Source: Demequina sp. NBRC 110056
GTDB taxonomy: Bacteria; Actinomycetota; Actinomycetes; Actinomycetales; Demequinaceae
Length of the DNA: 64,000 nucleotides
Direction: 5' to 3'
Assembly: GCF_002090155.1 (NCBI RefSeq)
Contig: NZ_BBRM01000004.1
Location: 248,001 to 312,000 of the forward strand
The notes below the pieces were generated by a model, which saw nothing but the letters and a program-made list of their open reading frames with translations, made no database searches and had not been told where the DNA came from. Both the position numbers and the translations under genes were made by a program. Shown piece after piece: positions 33,297 to 40,981 of this stretch (position 1 is the first letter of the stretch; the number at the start of each line of letters is the position of its first letter).

Positions 33297-34679
33297 TCAC
33301 GCCTGCTGCTTGAGGCGCCCCAGCGCGATGTCGGTCATCTCCTCGCGGGGCACGACCTTGATGCGCTCGCGGCCGTCGGCCTCGCCGAGCGCGCGCTCGT
33401 GCGCGTCGAGCAGCTCCCAGTCGTGCCACTGCACGACCGGGACGCCGCGCTCCTTGAGCAGGTGCAGGAGGTTGTCGGGGCTCAGCTGCTCGGCGCCGGC
33501 CTTGGTCTCGGCGTACAGACGCGGCGCGTCCTCGACGAGGTTGGCGATGGTCTCCTGCGCGTCCGACTTGGTGTGCCCGATGAGGCCCACGGGGCCGCGC
33601 TTGATCCAGCCGGTGGTGTAGTAGCCGGGGACCACGTCGCCGCCGTCGACCACGCGGCCGCCCTCGTTGGCGATGGTGCCCTTGGACTGGTCGAAGGGGA
33701 TGCCCTCGATCTCGGTGCCGTAGTAGCCCACGGCGCGGTACACGGCCTGGACGGGGTAGTCGATGAACTCCCCGGTGCCCTTGACGTTGCCGTCGCCCTG
33801 CAGCTCGGTGCGCTCCATGCGCACGGCCACGACCTTGCCGTCCTCGCCGAGCACCTCGTGCGGGCTCTGGAGGAAGTGGAGGTGGATGCGGCGCGACGCC
33901 CCGGACGGCTCCTTGAGCGTCCAGTCGGTGAGCGTCTTGACGACCTGCTTGGTCTGCTTGTTGTTCTCAGCGGCGTCGATCGAGGCCTCGTCGAACTCGT
34001 AGTCCTCGGGGTAGACGATCACGTCGACATCGGGGACGTGGCCGAGCTCGCGGAGCTCGAGCGGCGAGAACTTCACCTGGGCGGGGCCGCGGCGGCCGAA
34101 GACGTGAACGTCGGTCACGGGCGAGCTCGACAGCCCCTCGAGGACGTTGTCGGGGATCTCCGTGACGGCGATGTCCTTGGGGTGCTTCGCGAGCACGCGG
34201 GCGACGTCGAGGGCGACGTTGCCGACGCCGAAGATCGCGATCTCCTTGGCGTCGAGAGGCCAGGTGCGCGGCACGTCGGGGTGCCCGTCGAACCAGCTCA
34301 CGAAGTCGGCAGCGCCGTACGAACCTTCGAGGTCGATACCAGGGATGTTGAGGTCGGAGTCCTCGAAGGCGCCGGTCGCGAAGATGACCGCGTCGTAGTG
34401 CGACTGCAGGTCCTCGAGGGTGAGGTCGGTGCCGACGTTGACGTTGGCCAGCAGGCGGATGTCGCCGCGGCCCAGGACGTTCGCGAGCGCGACGATGATC
34501 TGCTTGATGCGCGGGTGGTCGGGGGCGACGCCGTAGCGCACCAGGCCGAACGGCGCGGGCAGGCGCTCGATGATGTCGATCGAGGTCGAGATGCCCGACT
34601 TGGACAGGATGTCGGCGGCGTAGGTGCCGGCCGGTCCGGCGCCGATGATGGCGACGCGCAACGGTCGTTCAGTGGTCAC
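33297..34679 (-). CDS. fpr: Ferredoxin/adrenodoxin-type NADP+ reductase (FprA-like)
   Basis: A 460-residue FAD enzyme that moves electrons between NADPH and ferredoxin. It has the FAD-binding GAGPAGTYAADILSKSG near the N-terminus, PAPFGLVRYGVAPDHP, the NADP-binding GVGNVALDVARVLA and the C-terminal GWIKRGPVGLIGHTKSDA of the adrenodoxin-reductase branch, as in mycobacterial FprA. GTG at 34679 was chosen because the nucleotide-binding fold starts 9 residues later. Reduced ferredoxin is the electron source for the ferredoxin-type sulfite reductase encoded 1.5 kb away, so the two may cooperate. Confidence 0.93.
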   Translation of the reverse strand: MTTERPLRVAIIGAGPAGTYAADILSKSGISTSIDIIERLPAPFGLVRYGVAPDHPRIKQIIVALANVLGRGDIRLLANVNVGTDLTLEDLQSHYDAVIFATGAFEDSDLNIPGIDLEGSYGAADFVSWFDGHPDVPRTWPLDAKEIAIFGVGNVALDVARVLAKHPKDIAVTEIPDNVLEGLSSSPVTDVHVFGRRGPAQVKFSPLELRELGHVPDVDVIVYPEDYEFDEASIDAAENNKQTKQVVKTLTDWTLKEPSGASRRIHLHFLQSPHEVLGEDGKVVAVRMERTELQGDGNVKGTGEFIDYPVQAVYRAVGYYGTEIEGIPFDQSKGTIANEGGRVVDGGDVVPGYYTTGWIKRGPVGLIGHTKSDAQETIANLVEDAPRLYAETKAGAEQLSPDNLLHLLKERGVPVVQWHDWELLDAHERALGEADGRERIKVVPREEMTDIALGRLKQQA

Positions 34680-34741
34680 GAGGGTCTCACTTCGTCGGTG
34701 GGAGGCGGCGCGCCCGAACCTCCCGGGCGCAACGGCACCAG

Positions 34742-34747
34742 AGTATA
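34742..34747 (-). promoter_or_regulatory. Near-consensus -10 box upstream of fpr
   Basis: Minus-strand TATACT, 62 bp before the fpr GTG. This is the best -10 match in the window and would give a leader of about 55 nt. A TTGCGT lies 14 bp upstream, which is a short spacing. Confidence 0.5.
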
Positions 34748-34894
34748 GACACACCTTCCGCACGCAATGTCCCCTGGGACCGTCGCCCGGGGCGCCGATG
34801 CGCTCGTGACGGTTCCGTGAGCGTCCCGTGAATTGTGGGTGGCGTGGGGCCCGGGTCCCGGCACAAGGTTCCATGCCGGTGCGACAGTCGAAGG

Positions 34895-35965
34895 GTGACG
34901 CTCACCGCACGCTCCTTCCCGGCGACGGCGACGCCGTCGCGCCCCGCTCCCGCGCCCACGCTCCAGCGCGCAGCGGACTACGTCGCCGATGCGGCGGCGG
35001 CCATCTCGCGTGCCCGTACCCGGGTGCGCCTCACCACCTTGACCATCGCGCGGGACGCCGCGACGGCCACCCTGCTCGACGCGGCGGTCGCGGCCGCGCA
35101 GCGCGGTGTCGACGTCAGGGTCAGCGCGGACGTGTTCACCTTCGCCGACGGGGCGACGAGCCTTCTGGGTACCGCGACGCCCAGCAGGCGGCGACGCAGC
35201 GCCGCGGCGCTGACCCGCGAGCTCGAGGACGCCGGGGTGCGCATGACGTGGCTCGGCTCCGAACGGGGCCTGATGTTCCGCGGCCGCACCCACACCAAGC
35301 TCACCGTGGTCGACGACGTCGCGTGGAGCTTCGGCGGCGTGAACCTCGACGCGCGTGGCATCGGCAACGTCGACTACATGCTGCGGCTCGAGGACGGTCG
35401 GGTGGCCGATGCGCTCGCCGACCTCCACGACGGCATCGCGGGCGAGGCCCACGGGCGGTCGGCGTCGCGGATCGTCGACCACGACTGCGGCCGAGTGCTC
35501 ATCGACGGCGGGCTGCCCGGCGACTCCGCCATCTACCGCGCAGCCGTCACCTGGGCCGCCCGCTCGGAGCACGTGCTGCACGTCTCCCAGTACTGCCCCA
35601 CGGGGACGCTCGGACGTCTCGTGGCCGCTCGCGGCCACGACCTCTGGTTCAACGCGCCGCACCGCGCCTCCTTCGCGAACGGCTCGCTGATCGCCGGCTC
35701 GATGCTCGCGACCGGCCATCGCTCGCGCTACCGCCGCCGGCGCTACGTGCACGCCAAGGCCCTCGTGTTCACGCTCCACGGCGGCGACCGGGTGGCGATC
35801 ACCGGCTCCCACAACTTCGTCGCCGCGGGCGTGCGGCTCGGCACCCGCGAGATCGCCCTCGAGACCCGCGACCCGGCGGTGATCGATCAGATCGTGGCGT
35901 TCCACAGCACCGAGGTGGCGATGCGCACGGAGCCAGCGAGCGCATCGGCCCTCCTGCCGACCTGA
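34895..35965 (+). CDS. Phospholipase D-like / cardiolipin synthase-like protein
   Basis: A 356-residue phosphodiesterase-fold protein with two PLD half sites, H133-T-K135 in HTKLTVVDD (with GGVN 147-150) and H286-A-K288 in HAKALVFTLHGGD (with GSHN 304-307). Spacing to the asparagine of the HxKx4D...GxxN motifs is normal, so it should be active. No helix for membrane insertion is visible, so the usual bacterial cardiolipin synthase with two N-terminal helices is less likely than a soluble PLD-like transferase. GTG at 34895 follows GACAGT by 6 nt. It ends 46 bp before the cysteine leader peptide. Confidence 0.85.
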   Translation: MTLTARSFPATATPSRPAPAPTLQRAADYVADAAAAISRARTRVRLTTLTIARDAATATLLDAAVAAAQRGVDVRVSADVFTFADGATSLLGTATPSRRRRSAAALTRELEDAGVRMTWLGSERGLMFRGRTHTKLTVVDDVAWSFGGVNLDARGIGNVDYMLRLEDGRVADALADLHDGIAGEAHGRSASRIVDHDCGRVLIDGGLPGDSAIYRAAVTWAARSEHVLHVSQYCPTGTLGRLVAARGHDLWFNAPHRASFANGSLIAGSMLATGHRSRYRRRRYVHAKALVFTLHGGDRVAITGSHNFVAAGVRLGTREIALETRDPAVIDQIVAFHSTEVAMRTEPASASALLPT

Positions 35966-35998
35966 GTCCGGGGCTACCGCATGCGCCCGGTCCTGTGA

Positions 35999-36004
35999 GA
36001 GACT
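35999..36004 (+). promoter_or_regulatory. -10 box for the cysteine leader ORF
   Basis: GAGACT ends 7 nt before the ATG at 36012. The same hexamer at the same distance is seen before the secreted protein at 11175 and the EEP gene at 25240. A leaderless start would let the short ORF be translated without a ribosome binding site. Confidence 0.45.
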
Positions 36005-36011
36005 TGCGCGC

Positions 36012-36083
36012 ATGGCCCCGAAGCAGAACGTCCGCGCATCGATGATGTGCTGCGTCTGCTGTGCCATGTGTCTGTCGGCCTGA
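36012..36083 (+). CDS. Cysteine-rich leader peptide of the sulfite reductase operon
   Basis: A 23-residue ORF, MAPKQNVRASMMCCVCCAMC then LSA and stop, with five cysteines in eight residues (13, 14, 16, 17, 20). It has no homology domain and no ribosome binding site, but a -10-like box lies 7 nt before the ATG. Leaderless poly-cysteine short ORFs ahead of cysteine genes act as cysteine-responsive attenuators in mycobacteria. The position here, 106 bp before a sulfite reductase gene, fits that role. Charged Cys-tRNA would be read out as fast or slow translation of the cysteine run. Confidence 0.8.
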   Translation: MAPKQNVRASMMCCVCCAMCLSA

Positions 36084-36084
36084 C

Positions 36085-36160
36085 CGCCCACGGATACGTC
36101 CCACGTAGCCCCTGGGCGCTCGGCCAACGAGCGCGAACCAGTCGCGCTCACCTGGCCGAG
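36085..36160 (+). promoter_or_regulatory. Two adjacent hairpins in the cysteine-operon leader
   Basis: Hairpin 1 (36085-36118) starts one base after the leader peptide stop: CGCCCA pairs with TGGGCG around an inner TACGT-CCC-ACGTA. Hairpin 2 (36119-36160) has outer CTCGGCCA/TGGCCGAG (8 bp) and inner GAGCGCGA/TCGCGCTC (8 bp, loop ACCAG). No T run follows either, so they do not look like classical terminators. They may set the position of the ribosome or expose a Rho site. Confidence 0.7.
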
Positions 36161-36176
36161 AGCCCTCCCAAGATGT

Positions 36177-36189
36177 CGAGGAGACCTCG
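36177..36189 (+). promoter_or_regulatory. Hairpin enclosing the cysI ribosome binding site
   Basis: CGAGG-AGA-CCTCG folds on itself directly before the GTG at 36190 and contains the only purine-rich ribosome binding site, GAGGAGA. In the folded state initiation should be poor. It is a small stem (5 bp), so its strength in vivo depends on ribosomes upstream. Confidence 0.55.
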
Positions 36190-37977
36190 GTGACCGACAC
36201 CGATGCCACCACCGCGGATGCGCGCACCCCCCAGGAGATCGCCGAGGCGGAGGAGCGCCGCCGCCACCGCGAGGAGGCGCGCCTCATCCGCACGCGCGAG
36301 GCCGCTCAGCGCAAGAACACGGCCTCGAAGGACGGCCAGTGGGCCGCGGGTGACCGCACGCCGCTGAACCCCAACGAGGAGATGAAGGCCGCAGGCGACC
36401 CCCTCGAGGTGCGCCAGCGCATCGAGTCGATGTACTCGAAGTGGGGATTCTGGTCGATCCCCCCGGGCGACCTGCGCGGACGCTTCCGCTGGTGGGGCCT
36501 GTACACGCAGCGCCGCCAGGGCATCGACGGCGGCAAGACCGCGATCCTCGAGCCGCACCAGCTCGACGACGAGTACTTCATGCTGCGCATCCGCTCCGAC
36601 GGCGGCCAGCTGTCGGTGGCTCAGGCGCGGGAGATCGGGCTCATCTCGCGCGACCTCGCCCGTGACACCGCCGATGTCTCCGACCGCCAGAACATCCAGC
36701 TGCACTGGATCCGCATCGAGGACGTCCCCGAGATCTTCCGCCGCGTCGAGGAGGTGGGGCTGCTGTGCACCGAGGCATGCGGTGACGTGCCTCGCGTGAT
36801 CCTCGGCTCCCCCGTCGCGGGCGTCTCGAAGGACGAGCTCATCGACCCGACGCCGCAGATCCGCGAGATCATGGATCGCTACATCGGCTCCCCCGAGTTC
36901 TCGAACCTGCCCCGCAAGTTCAAGACGGCGTTCACCGGCCAGCCCGTGCCCGACATCCTCCACGAGGTGCAGGACATCGCCTTCTGCGCCGTCGAGCACC
37001 CCGAGCTGGGCATCGGCTACGACCTGTGGGTCGGCGGCGGGTTGTCGGTCAACCCGTTCCTCGGCCACCGCCTCGGTGTGTTCGTCAAGCCCGAGATCGC
37101 GCACGAGGTCTGGAAGGGCGTCGTGTCGATCTTCCGCGACCACGGCTACCGGCGCCTGCGCACCCGCGCCCGCCTGAAGTTCGTGCTCAAGGCCTGGGGT
37201 CCGGAGAAGTTCCTCGAGGTGCTCGAGAAGGACTACCTCGGCTACGAGCTGCCCAAGGGGCCGGCCCCCAAGCAGGCCGAGCGCGGCGACCGCGGTGACC
37301 ACGTCGGGATCCACCAGCAGAGGGACGGCAAGTGGTACGTGGGCGTCGCCCCCGTCGCCGGCCGCGTGTCGGGCGAGAAGCTCATCGAGATCGCCCGCAT
37401 CGCGGAGGCCGTGGGCTCCGACCGGATCCGCCTCACGCCGCTGCAGAAGATCCTCGTGCTCGACGTCCCCGAGGACAAGGTCAGCGAGGTCGTCAACGGC
37501 CTGCGCGCCCTCGAGCTCGAGTCGGACCCCGGCGAGTTCCACCGCAACGTCATCGCCTGCACCGGCATCGAGTACTGCAAGCTCGCGATCGTCGAGACCA
37601 AGGCGACCGCGCGCGAGGTCGTGAAGGTGCTCGACGACAAGTTCCCCACGCTCGACAGCCCCATCACGGTGCACGTCAACGGTTGCCCCAACTCGTGCGC
37701 CCGCGTCCAGATCGCGGACATCGGCTTCAAGGGACAGCTGGTGCTCGACGAGGACTCGGGCGAGCAGGTGCCCGGCTTCCAGGTCCACCTGGGCGGACGC
37801 CTGGGCCGCGGGGACGACAACGACTTCGGACGCAAGATCCGCGGCCACAAGGTCACCCAGCTCGGAATGCCCGAGTACGTCGAGCGCGTTACCACCAACT
37901 ACCTCGCGGACCGCTCGGGTCCCGAGGAGACGTTCGCTGACTGGGCGTTCCGAGCCGAAGAGGAACTGATCCGATGA
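36190..37977 (+). CDS. cysI: Ferredoxin-type sulfite (or nitrite/sulfite) reductase
   Basis: Reduces sulfite to sulfide with six electrons from ferredoxin, using siroheme and a coupled [4Fe-4S] cluster. The 595-residue product has both NIR/SIR ferredoxin half domains and the cluster ligands C457 and C463 (ACTGIEYCK) and C499 and C503 (GCPNSCAR). The overall sequence follows the mycobacterial SirA/NirA group. Pairing with cysH and the cysteine leader argue for sulfite rather than nitrite. GTG at 36190 sits next to GAGGAGA. The cysH gene overlaps the end by 4 bp. Confidence 0.93.
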   Translation: MTDTDATTADARTPQEIAEAEERRRHREEARLIRTREAAQRKNTASKDGQWAAGDRTPLNPNEEMKAAGDPLEVRQRIESMYSKWGFWSIPPGDLRGRFRWWGLYTQRRQGIDGGKTAILEPHQLDDEYFMLRIRSDGGQLSVAQAREIGLISRDLARDTADVSDRQNIQLHWIRIEDVPEIFRRVEEVGLLCTEACGDVPRVILGSPVAGVSKDELIDPTPQIREIMDRYIGSPEFSNLPRKFKTAFTGQPVPDILHEVQDIAFCAVEHPELGIGYDLWVGGGLSVNPFLGHRLGVFVKPEIAHEVWKGVVSIFRDHGYRRLRTRARLKFVLKAWGPEKFLEVLEKDYLGYELPKGPAPKQAERGDRGDHVGIHQQRDGKWYVGVAPVAGRVSGEKLIEIARIAEAVGSDRIRLTPLQKILVLDVPEDKVSEVVNGLRALELESDPGEFHRNVIACTGIEYCKLAIVETKATAREVVKVLDDKFPTLDSPITVHVNGCPNSCARVQIADIGFKGQLVLDEDSGEQVPGFQVHLGGRLGRGDDNDFGRKIRGHKVTQLGMPEYVERVTTNYLADRSGPEETFADWAFRAEEELIR

Positions 37978-38711
37978 CCATCCCTGCGCTGCCGGGCAGC
38001 CTCGCGCTCACCGCGCTCAACCCGCGCGAGTGGAACGCGGAGACGTGCGCGCAGGTCAACTCGCTGCTCGAGACGGCCTCCGCCGAGCACGTGGCGGACT
38101 GGGCCGTGGCGACCTTCGGCAAGCGCCTGGGAGTCGCGTCGTCGATGCAGGACACGATCCTTCCCCACCTGTTCGGCACCCGCCTCGAGGGCGTCGACGT
38201 GCTGTTCCTCGAGACCGGCTATCACTTCCCCGAGACCCTCGCCACGCGCGACGAGTCCGCGGCACGCTTCCCGATCACGATCGTGGACGTGACGCCACGC
38301 CAGACGGTGGCGGAGCAGGACGCCGAGTTCGGCAAGGACCTCTTCGCGCGCGACCCCAACCTGTGCTGCTTCATGCGCAAGGTGGACCCGCTCGCGAACG
38401 CGCTGCAGGGCTACGACGCATGGGTCACCGGCGCGCGCCGCGTCGACGCCGTCACGCGTTCCGAGATGCCCATCATCAGCTGGGATGCCAAGCACGGCCT
38501 CGTGAAGATCAACCCGCTCGCCCTGTGGGACGACGCGGACGTCGAGCGCTACCAGGTCACCCACGACCTGCCGCGCAATCCTCTCGTCGCCCAGGGCTAC
38601 CCGAGCATCGGCTGCGGGCCCTGCACGCGCAAGGTGCTCCCCGGCGAGGACGCGCGCGCCGGCCGCTGGTCGGGCCAGGGCAAGACCGAGTGCGGGATCC
38701 ACACGGCCTGA
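37974..38711 (+). CDS. cysH: Adenylylsulfate (APS) reductase, [4Fe-4S] type
   Basis: A 245-residue thioredoxin-dependent reductase of the PAPS/APS reductase family that makes sulfite for the preceding enzyme. The cysteine pairs that bind [4Fe-4S] in APS-specific members are present: C131-C132 in LCCFMRKVDPL and C214/C217 in CGPCTRKV. The catalytic C240 is in KTECGIH near the end. Presence of these cysteines indicates APS rather than PAPS as substrate. ATG at 37974 overlaps the cysI stop. No sulfate adenylyltransferase genes are next to it, so they must be elsewhere. Confidence 0.94.
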   Translation: MTIPALPGSLALTALNPREWNAETCAQVNSLLETASAEHVADWAVATFGKRLGVASSMQDTILPHLFGTRLEGVDVLFLETGYHFPETLATRDESAARFPITIVDVTPRQTVAEQDAEFGKDLFARDPNLCCFMRKVDPLANALQGYDAWVTGARRVDAVTRSEMPIISWDAKHGLVKINPLALWDDADVERYQVTHDLPRNPLVAQGYPSIGCGPCTRKVLPGEDARAGRWSGQGKTECGIHTA

Positions 38712-38736
38712 GCGTCATGGCTCCGGCCACGGCGCC

Positions 38737-38763
38737 GGTGCCACCCCACCACTGACTGGCACC
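38737..38763 (+). terminator. Possible terminator after cysH
   Basis: GGTGCCA and TGGCACC pair over 7 bp with a 13-base loop, 25 bp after the cysH stop. No T tract follows, so confidence is low. Confidence 0.35.
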
Positions 38764-38824
38764 TCGATCGGGGCTCCAGTGCGCATCGGCCCTCCGGCGT
38801 CCTCTCGCGGTCGCGCACCGGTGA

Positions 38825-38830
38825 CACAAT
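38825..38830 (+). promoter_or_regulatory. -10 box for leaderless rarD
   Basis: CACAAT (within TGACACAAT) ends 6 nt before the GTG at 38837. Confidence 0.45.
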
Positions 38831-38836
38831 GCCGAG

Positions 38837-39775
38837 GTGAGCGAACCCCTGAGCCGATCGGGACTCGCGTTCGGCGCCGGCGCGTACCTGATCTGGGGGA
38901 CCTTCCCCCTGCTGATGGCCGCGCTCAAGCCGGCCGGGGCCCTCGAGATCACTGCGCACCGCGCCGTGTGGTCGGTGCTCGTGTGCGCGATCATCGTCGC
39001 GGCGGTGGGCGCCTGGCGGCGGGTCCGCGCGGCGCTGACGAACCTGCGCACGCTCGGGATCCTCGCACTCGCGGCCTTCTTCATCGCGATCAACTGGCTC
39101 ATCTACGTCTACGCGACGGTCACCGAGCACGTGAACTCCGCGGCGCTCGGCTACTACATCAACCCGCTGTTCACGGTCGCGCTCGGCGTCGTCTTCCTCG
39201 GCGAGCGGCTGCGGCGCCTGCAGGTGGTCGCGATCGGCATCGCGACGGTGGCCGTCGTCGTGATCGGCGTGGGGCTCGGCGAGTTCCCGTGGATCGCCCT
39301 CGCGCTGGCCACCTCGTTCGGGCTGTACGGCCTCATCAAGAAGCAGGTGGGCGGCTCGATCGACGCGCTCACGGGCCTCACCGTCGAGACGCTCGTGCTC
39401 GCTCCGGCGGCCCTGGTCGGGCTGTGGTGGATCCACGACACGGGGCGGCAGACGTTCCTTGAGCGGGGCTCACCCGGGCTGGGCGTCGATCACGACCTGC
39501 TCCTGATGTCCACCGGCCTGTTCACCGCCGGGGCGCTGCTGCTGTTCGCCGCCGGCGCGCGCCGCCTGCCGCTCTACGTCACCGGGCTGCTGCAGTACAT
39601 CGCGCCCACCATGATGTTCATCCTCGCGGTGTGGCACTTCGGCGAGCCGATGCCGTTGTCGCGGTGTATCGGCTTCGCCCTCGTGTGGGTCGCGCTGGTG
39701 ATCCTCACCGTCGACGGGTGGCGGCTGCGCCCGCGCCGCCGCGAGGCACGCGTGGAGCCGGCCGAGCCGGTCTGA
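38837..39775 (+). CDS. rarD: EamA-family transporter RarD
   Basis: A 312-residue drug/metabolite transporter with ten helices in two EamA repeats. RarD wording: GAYLIWGTFPLLMAALKPAG at the N-terminus, EITAHRAVWSVL, NWLIYVYATVTEHVNSAALGYYINPL, GLYGLIKKQ and GLLQYIAPTMMFILAVWHFGEP. Substrate unknown for most members. The start at 38837 is a GTG behind a -10 box. Convergent with the polyprenyl synthase gene. Confidence 0.93.
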   Translation: MSEPLSRSGLAFGAGAYLIWGTFPLLMAALKPAGALEITAHRAVWSVLVCAIIVAAVGAWRRVRAALTNLRTLGILALAAFFIAINWLIYVYATVTEHVNSAALGYYINPLFTVALGVVFLGERLRRLQVVAIGIATVAVVVIGVGLGEFPWIALALATSFGLYGLIKKQVGGSIDALTGLTVETLVLAPAALVGLWWIHDTGRQTFLERGSPGLGVDHDLLLMSTGLFTAGALLLFAAGARRLPLYVTGLLQYIAPTMMFILAVWHFGEPMPLSRCIGFALVWVALVILTVDGWRLRPRRREARVEPAEPV

Positions 39776-39815
39776 GCGCGGCCCACCGCGCCCGTCCCGG
39801 CTGCCTCCGTCCCGC

Positions 39816-39914
39816 CTGACAGTTCGAACCAAGGCTGGGCGCGACACCCCGAGCCGGGCAGCGCATCGGCCCCGCAGAGCGGCGTGGCGCCTCGGGGTTG
39901 GTTCGTGCTGTCAG
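39816..39914. repeat. Long imperfect inverted repeat between convergent genes
   Basis: CTGACAGTTCGAACCAA (39816-39832) and TTGGTTCGTGCTGTCAG (39898-39914) match over 15 of 17 positions as inverted arms. ACCCCGAG (39846-39853) and CTCGGGGT (39891-39898) form an inner stem. The word CGCATCGGC sits in the loop (39862). It may act as a two-way terminator for rarD and the nuo operon. Confidence 0.65.
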
Positions 39915-39978
39915 CGTGCGGGCCGTCCGTGGGGGACGCCGCAGCGCCGATGCGCTCGCTGGCTTGGGTGCGTCCGCG

Positions 39979-40977
39979 TCAGGCGGCGCGGGCGACGAGG
40001 GCGTCCGCGAAGGTGAGCAGCGCGTCGCGCGCCTCGCCCTCGGGAAGGCCCTCGACGGCGGACTTGGCGCGCTGGGCCCACTCCTGTGCGAGGCGGCTGG
40101 TCTCGTCGACCACCTCGTGACCCGAGAGGCGAGCGACGACGCTCGCGAGGGCCTCGTCCGAGCTGAGGTCGCCGTCGATGTCGGCGAGCAGCTCGACGTC
40201 CTCGGCGGTGGCACCGCCGGACGCGACGCGCTCGCGCAGCAGCAGGACGGGCATGGTGGGCACGCCCTCGCGCAGGTCCGTGCCGGGCGTCTTGCCGGTG
40301 GTCGCCGCGTCGGAGCGCACGTCGATCACGTCGTCAGCGAGCTGGAAGGCCACGCCGGCGAACTCGCCGTACTCGGTCACCCGCTGCACCACCGAGGGCG
40401 GGCAGCCCGCGAACATGGCGCCGAAGCGGGCCGACGTCGCGATGAGCGAGCCGGTCTTGTCGGCGAGCACCTGGATGTAGTGGTCGACGGCGCTGTCCTC
40501 GGGGCCTGGTCCCACGGTCTCGTGGAGCTGGCCGAGGCACAGGCGCTCGAAGGTCTGCGCCTGGATGCGCACCGCCTCCGGGCCGAGTCCGGCCACCACG
40601 CGCGAGGCGCGCGCGAACAGCAGGTCGCCCGTGAGGATCGCGACGGAGTTGCCCCACACCTCGTGGGCAGCCGGCGCCCCGCGTCGCGTGGGCGCGGAGT
40701 CCATGACGTCGTCGTGGTAGAGCGTCGCGAGGTGGGTGAGCTCCACCACGACCCCGGCCTCGACGACCTCGGGCCGGGCGCCGTCCCCGAGCTGCGCCGT
40801 GAGCAGCGTCAGCATCGGGCGCAGGCGCTTGCCGCCCGCATCGACGAGGTGGCGCGAGGTGGCGTGCGCGAGGCGGTCCGACTGAGCGACGGCATCCCGC
40901 AGGCGCTCCTCGACGAGCGCGAGGCGCGGAGAGATCGCGGCCTCGAGCGTCGGGGAGCCGAGCGGGAGCTGGGTCAT
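39979..40977 (-). CDS. Polyprenyl diphosphate synthase (menaquinone side chain)
   Basis: A trans-isoprenyl chain elongation enzyme of 332 residues with the two aspartate-rich motifs DDVMD (89-93, YHDDVMDSAPTRRG) and DDVID (QLADDVIDVRSD), and KRLRP near 50 for substrate diphosphate. The residues before the first motif (LATLY) include a bulky aromatic side chain, but product length cannot be read reliably. Being last in the complex I operon it most likely makes the menaquinone tail. It begins 4 bp after nuoN. Confidence 0.9.
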   Translation of the reverse strand: MTQLPLGSPTLEAAISPRLALVEERLRDAVAQSDRLAHATSRHLVDAGGKRLRPMLTLLTAQLGDGARPEVVEAGVVVELTHLATLYHDDVMDSAPTRRGAPAAHEVWGNSVAILTGDLLFARASRVVAGLGPEAVRIQAQTFERLCLGQLHETVGPGPEDSAVDHYIQVLADKTGSLIATSARFGAMFAGCPPSVVQRVTEYGEFAGVAFQLADDVIDVRSDAATTGKTPGTDLREGVPTMPVLLLRERVASGGATAEDVELLADIDGDLSSDEALASVVARLSGHEVVDETSRLAQEWAQRAKSAVEGLPEGEARDALLTFADALVARAA

Positions 40978-40981
40978 GGGA

